DNA of 64,000 bases, from NCBI GenBank assembly GCA_963969495.1, contig OZ018335.1, positions 90,058,440-90,122,439 of the forward strand, written 5' to 3'. Below the pieces are notes generated by a model. It saw only the letters and a program-made list of their open reading frames with translations, ran no database searches and was not told where the DNA came from. The stretch comes from Ceratothoa steindachneri. Its lineage: Eukaryota > Arthropoda > Malacostraca > Isopoda > Cymothoidae. Shown one piece after another: positions 59,760 through 64,000 of this stretch. How positions within the stretch are numbered: position 1 is the first letter of the stretch; the number at the start of each line of letters is the position of its first letter. A program made the translations under genes and the position numbers.

Positions 59760-60775
59760 AACACCTACTATGAGGTGTTATAGCTTTTGTTTTCTATTAT
59801 TTCGGCGCGATGGCGACCACTGGATCACCAGTTTCCTGCAAAATTCTGGTATAATTTTGTTCCATTCTTACTCAATTTCTGTCCATAATTCCACCACAGT
59901 TGAAGGCTGTTGGTCTCAAACTTTGTCTTCAATGATCCTTCAGAGGTTCTCAATTGAATTCAGGTTCGTGGTCTGAACAGGCCACTTCATTACTTCGATA
60001 TTTTCTTGTTTGAAATAGTATTTTAGTCGCTTTGCAGTATGGCATGGCTCATTGTCCTGCATAAATACAGATGGCTGGTTCAGAGATGCTGGTAGTGAAG
60101 GTGTAACATGTTGTTGTACAAGGTTTACCTACACATTTTCATTTACCGTCCATTTCTTCGTACTAGTGGCCCAACTCTTTCAGATGAAAGCATCCTTCAT
60201 ATCATGACGCTGCCTCCTCCATGCTTGGCAGACTTTTTATTACATTTATGATTAGTTTGTCACCTGCAGCGGTCTAACAAAGCGTCTGCCATTAGATCCA
60301 ACTGAATTTTATTTACTTCTGTCACTGAAGGGAATTCTTTCCCAGTCTTCATCCCTCCAAACTACATGAACTTCAGCATATTCGACTCTCGCCTTCTGGT
60401 TCTTCTTACTGATGATTGGTTTGATTACTGGAGAACGAGCTTTTAACCAGCTGCATTGAGGCGACGGGTCACTGTTAAACAGCTCGCTTCTTTTCTACTG
60501 TTGGTCTTAATTTTTCGATAAATTCCTGTTGCAATCTCGATGCTGTCCTTCATAGAGAAGACCTCATAGTTCTGTCTACTCAAACGGTGGTTATGCGGAA
60601 TCGACCGTCTTTTGCATGAGATTTATAGGTTTAGTTTTCATTGAATAACTTCAGAACGCGCGAAATCACACTCTCGGACCTTCCTACATCTCTTGAAATC
60701 TAAGTAAAGTTCTCCTCGAACTCTTCATGCGAACAATTCTCTGAGGCAGCTCAGGAGTCACTTTTACGATGGTGG
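59760..60775 (-). pseudogene. Tc1-like transposase B, nearly full length but broken
   Basis: Order on the minus strand: a helix-turn-helix remnant near 60700, KARSPVIKPIISKKNQKA, RVEYAEVHVVWRDEDWERI, PFSDRSKFNSVG-like (first catalytic Asp; one stop falls inside), KHGGGSVMI, then FMQDNEPCHTAKRLKYYFKQ with the second Asp, and MKWPVQTTNLNSIENLWRII with the final Glu. All three catalytic positions can be traced at the D, D, E spacing of Tc1 (34 residues between the last two by alignment). Stops and shifts occur at intervals. It is distinct from fragment A, because both contain the KHG and QDN segments. Confidence 0.82.
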
Positions 60776-60931
60776 AATCTCTGCAGAGTGCGACAGCAAT
60801 GGCGGTTGGAGAGTTTTTACATAGTAACAAAGTTTGTCAGATGATTTCAAGAAACTTGCAGAATATTCCTGAAAAAATCGATTTCTTATTATGCATGTAT
60901 CAATATTTTATTAGGTTAGTTTATTTCGTAA

Positions 60932-60933
<2 letters not shown>

Positions 60934-61000
<67 letters not shown>
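60934..61000. repeat. (TA)n microsatellite, about 67 bp
   Basis: Lies between Tc1 B and the mariner-type element that follows. Confidence 0.95.
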
Positions 61001-61002
<2 letters not shown>

Positions 61003-61711
61003 GAATGACATTAAATAAACTGACTAAGCAAATGGAAAGTTACGCTGTAATCGTTGTCATAAATCTTAGGATAATGATGCAGAAATTGCTCACTTTCGTA
61101 AAGTTGGCAGCTCTTTCGTTGTCAAAGTTAGAAAAGACCTGGAAGCTGCCGATGGGAATCCAACATCAACAGTAAAACGTAAAACACATGTAAAAGGTTC
61201 TAATACCATCAGAACCAAAGAAGTTATGCAGAAAATACAGGAAAAATTTTAAAAAATCACCGCAGAGCCGATTCGAGTCCTTACAAAGGACTTAAAGGTT
61301 TCAGAGTGCACCATTAAGAGGGTTGTGCACGAAGATATCCGTTACAAATCGTATGCGATGCAGAAATGTGAATTCATATCAAATAAAACGAAAGAATATC
61401 GTCTGGTCGGCGTAAAGCACTCTCCATATTGAAACATCAAGAAGCTGGAATGCTTTGGTTTTTCTCTGATCAAAATAACTTTGACCAGGATAAAAAAACT
61501 ACACCCAAGAAATGACAGATAGTTATGCAGAGTGGCAAGCGAGGTTCCAACTGTAATGTATACTAAGTTTCCAGCAACTGTGATAGTTCTGGGAGTCGTT
61601 AGCAGTGAGGGAGATGTCATGACCCAATCACTTTTTTCACAGAGCTTATGAGTCAATGCTGCTGCCTACACAGATGTTTTGGACATGGTTGTGAGGTCCT
61701 GGATAGACATA

Positions 61712-62612
61712 CGAGGGCGGTCAATAAGTTTTGCAATTCGGAAATAAGGAATTCAGATATGAGGAAAAGTGTTTTATTATTTTTCAATATAACTACCCTC
61801 GACTTCAATGCACTTGCGCCACTTGTCCCTGAGGCTTCGAATTCCCGACAACCAGAAATCTCCCGATTGCTGTTCAATCCACTCTTGGACGGCAAGCTGG
61901 ACATCTTCATCGTCCCCAAACCGGCGTCCACTCAGTGCAGCCTTGAGCTGGCGGAATAATAAGTAGTCGCTAGGGGCGAGATCTGGACTGTAGGGCGGAT
62001 GGTTGAGCTCCTCGAATCCGCACTCGCGGACTTTGACGACTTTGAAGTCGATCATGGAGCGTGAGGTTCCTAGAGACCCAACGGGCAGATACCTTGGTCA
62101 TGGCCAAATTGTCGTGGATCATGTTGATAACACTTCCATGTAATATTCCAAGTTCTCGCTCGATTTCTTCAACCTTCATCCGTAGATTTTCGAGGATCAT
62201 CCTCTGCACACGGGCCACATTGTCCTCGTTGGTCACGTCTGACGGGCGTCCTGGACGGGGGTCATCTTCAAAGGTCTCACGACCATGACGGAACTTCCTA
62301 TTCCAGCGAGCAATGGTTGCATAGGAAGTGGCGGTGTCGGTGTACACTGAAACCATGCGTTCATGGATCCCTTTTGCATTCTTGCCTTCCTCGGTCAAAA
62401 ATTTGATCACTGCGCGGTGCTCAACCTTCTCCATTGTTGAAAAATTTGTGACTGACGATCTGCGATCAGCTACTGCTTCTTAAATAGACGAGGCAGTAGC
62501 GTGCGACTGCAGGTCCTGACTTGTCATAACTTGTACTAACACCCCCACAAACAGCCATTCCCCTTCCTCTGTTTTGCCCTACCGATTCTCAAAACTTATT
62601 AACCGCCCCTCG
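61712..62612 (-). mobile_element. Mariner element, internally deleted (copy 2), nested
   Basis: The ends CGAGGGCGGTCAATAAGTTT and, inward from the right, CGAGGGGCGGTTAATAAGTT are inverted repeats. TA lies directly outside each end (61710-61711 and 62613-62614) as the target duplication. It is 901 bp. It is the same family as 8974-9907, with the same central junction plus a further loss of about 30 bp. Confidence 0.95.
61777..62434 (-). pseudogene. Mariner transposase with catalytic core deleted (copy 2)
   Basis: The first 130 or so residues are uninterrupted: MEKVEHRAVIKFLTEEGKNA, the helix-turn-helix, GRPSDVTNEDNVARVQRM, EIERELGILHGSVINMIHD and VSARWVSRNLT. The frame then shifts at the deletion junction and C-terminal sequence follows as VRECGFEELNHPPYSPDLAP, SDYLLFRQLKAAL and WRKCIEVEGSYIEK. 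SDY keeps the third catalytic Asp, but the first two lie in the deleted part. Its cleaner N-terminal frame suggests it is younger than copy 1. Confidence 0.9.
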
Positions 62613-63053
62613 TACTACACAACGGAACACCTTATATCCTCCAACAAGACTCTGCACCACTTCATACATCTAAAACAACCCACGATTGGATGCGTGCCAA
62701 TTTCCACGACTATGTTCTCCTAGACACATGGCCTCTTAGCTCACTCGACCTGAATTGACTGGATGGACTATGGCGTATGTAGCATCGAAAAAGAGGTCAA
62801 TCAACACGCCCATAACACCATTCAATCTCTCAAGTCCGCTATAATAAAGACTATGTCCAAAATTGATAATAATCATCTTAATCGGACAACTCAACGCTTC
62901 AGATCCCAAATTGAAGCATTCATTGATGCTAATGTTGGTTGCATTGAATATGAGTGTTATAAGGATTCTCAAGATTACTTGTCCCAATATTCATTTAAAT
63001 ATTTTTTTCTCTGATGTGCTATACGTCTTTTCCTGCATTCCCATAAATGGGTT

Positions 63054-63055
<2 letters not shown>

Positions 63056-63100
<45 letters not shown>
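63056..63100. repeat. (TA)n microsatellite, about 45 bp
   Basis: Target tract of the Tc1 element that begins at 63101. Confidence 0.95.
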
Positions 63101-63104
<4 letters not shown>

Positions 63105-64000
63105 CGCAAAATTATTAGATACATAACATATTTTACTCATTCTTGCATAATATTTCTTCTTTTGGGTTGATAATTTGCCAATATGTTCCAATAATACTTT
63201 CATTGAACCAGTGCAAATAAAAAGAGAAAAATCCTAAATGCAAAAATTTTATTTACAAAAATACCAAAACATTTCACGCAAAAGTATTGGATACATTTAT
63301 TTAATATTTTGTAGCATAGCCTCAATTCTGTTTTACTGCTTCAAGCATCGTTCTGTAGTTGGTCCTAAGCCTTTTAGAAGTATTTGCAGAAATATTAGCC
63401 CATTCTTCTCTGCAGAAATCTTCCATCTGTTTGTCATTTTGTGGATTCCTTGCACAAAATTGTAGCTTTAGTTTCCTCCACAAGTTTTCGTTTGAGTTTA
63501 GGTCTGGAGACTGACTAGGCCATGCCATGACGTCAATCTCATTATTTTCAAACCATTTTTGAGTTGCCTTGGCCGTGTGCTTAGGATCATTGTCCTGTTA
63601 TAAAAGAAAACTTCATCCAAGGCCCAATGATCTGGCAGATTTTAGAAGATTTCGTTCTAGAATTTCGTAATATTGAGGTATTCATCCTCCTTCTGATTAT
63701 TTCCAATATCCCAGGGCCATTTGATGAAAAACACCTCCATACCATTAAACTACCACCTCCGAATTTCACAGTAGGTATGGTATTCTCAGGGTTGTGGGCC
63801 GTTCCCTTATTCCTTCAAATCTGAGTTTCCCTGTTCCACCCAAAAGGTTCAATTTTGGTCTTATCGGACCATATTACGTTGTTCCAAAATTCGCTCGGTT
63901 GGTTTTCATATGTTTCAGCAAATTTCAACCGGGCCTTTACATGTCTAGTGGTCAACAAAGGAGACTTCCTTGGCGATCTTGAATGCAGGCCAATGCGATT
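63101..64000 (-). pseudogene. Tc1-like element and transposase, cut by the window edge
   Basis: The end GTGACGCAAAATTATTAGAT lies against (TA)n and looks like a Tc1 terminal repeat. On the minus strand from the right edge: RHVKARLKFAETYENQPSEF, WSDKTKIEPFG (first catalytic Asp, near 63860), [10 protein letters not shown], then [20 protein letters not shown] (second Asp) and VMAWPSQSPDLNSNENLWRK (Glu, near 63470-63530). All three catalytic residues survive. A frame change or stop just before QDN and others downstream break it. It is the best preserved Tc1 here. The N-terminal DNA-binding part lies beyond the window. Confidence 0.88.

Larger units (their letters stand above)
61130..62990 (+). 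pseudogene. IS630-Tc1-mariner transposase, split by a nested mariner
   Basis: The left part has DLKVSECTIKRVVHEDIRYK and SYAMQKCEFIS (DNA-binding region), FFSDQNNFDQD (first catalytic Asp near 61456-61490), KFPATVIVLGVVSSEGDVM, then VNAAAYTDVLDMVVRSWIDI up to the insertion at 61711. The right part resumes after 62612 with LHNGTPYI, QQDSAPLHTSKTTHDWM (second Asp), then MDYGVCSIEKEVNQHAHNT and FRSQIEAFIDANVGCIE, the C-terminus. Removing the insert and one TA rejoins the codons exactly. A stop at VSQSL and frame changes near 61430 and 62755 show it was already decayed or has decayed since. Confidence 0.85.

Overview
This window is non-coding, repeat-dominated DNA from a eukaryote, almost certainly an invertebrate animal. 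I found no convincing intact host gene. The mix of transposable-element families fits an arthropod best: a two-ORF non-LTR retrotransposon, a CR1-like LINE tail, a Penelope-like element, a BEL/Pao retrotransposon, Tc1, mariner and hAT transposons, tRNA-derived SINEs and very long (TA)n tracts. A crustacean is possible, but the sequence does not settle the species. Nearly every long open frame is either a decayed transposon protein or an accident of a simple repeat.

Region 1 (1-19.7 kb) is a dense graveyard of elements. A non-LTR retrotransposon with recognisable ORF1 and ORF2 (endonuclease plus reverse transcriptase) fills the first 3.9 kb. It is followed by SINE-A copies arranged head to head with (TA)n tails pointing outward, a Tc1 transposase with a 126-bp internal tandem repeat, a 0.6-kb palindrome carrying hammerhead-ribozyme-like cores, and an internally deleted mariner. 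Then come a second head-to-head SINE pair, a Penelope-like reverse transcriptase beside an inverted terminal repeat, two LINE fragments and a terminal-inverted-repeat transposon of the mariner type.

Region 2 (19.7-24.9 kb) is largely unrecognised. Region 3 (24.9-32.8 kb) is a satellite-like array of a 32-bp unit, split by an insertion with a coding-like 69-codon segment and by an inverted block of about 0.9 kb. Region 4 (32.8-38.3 kb) is mostly unrecognised, with a four-copy palindrome-bearing tandem repeat and a CT-rich tract. Region 5 (38.3-44.4 kb) is a second array, of a 42-bp unit, interrupted by two related insertions.

Region 6 (44.6-47.0 kb) is a decayed hAT transposase whose own coding sequence has expanded into about 29 copies of a 38-bp minisatellite. 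Region 7 (47.7-64 kb) holds a MITE, fragments of several Tc1/mariner transposases, two diverged copies of a transposase-like gene family that I can recognise but not name, and a BEL/Pao element (RNase H, integrase, C-terminal domain). It also holds a mariner nested inside another transposase at a clean TA target, and a fairly intact Tc1 running off the right edge.

Nothing here works as an operon or pathway. The relationships are those of insertion: TA-rich tracts serve as tails and targets, elements nest in one another, and short coding or non-coding units amplify into arrays. The strongest observations are the minisatellite born inside the hAT gene, the nested mariner with exact frame restoration, the shared deletion in two mariners, the recurrent TA-flanked palindromes, the hammerhead-like motifs and the two-copy unnamed transposase-like family.
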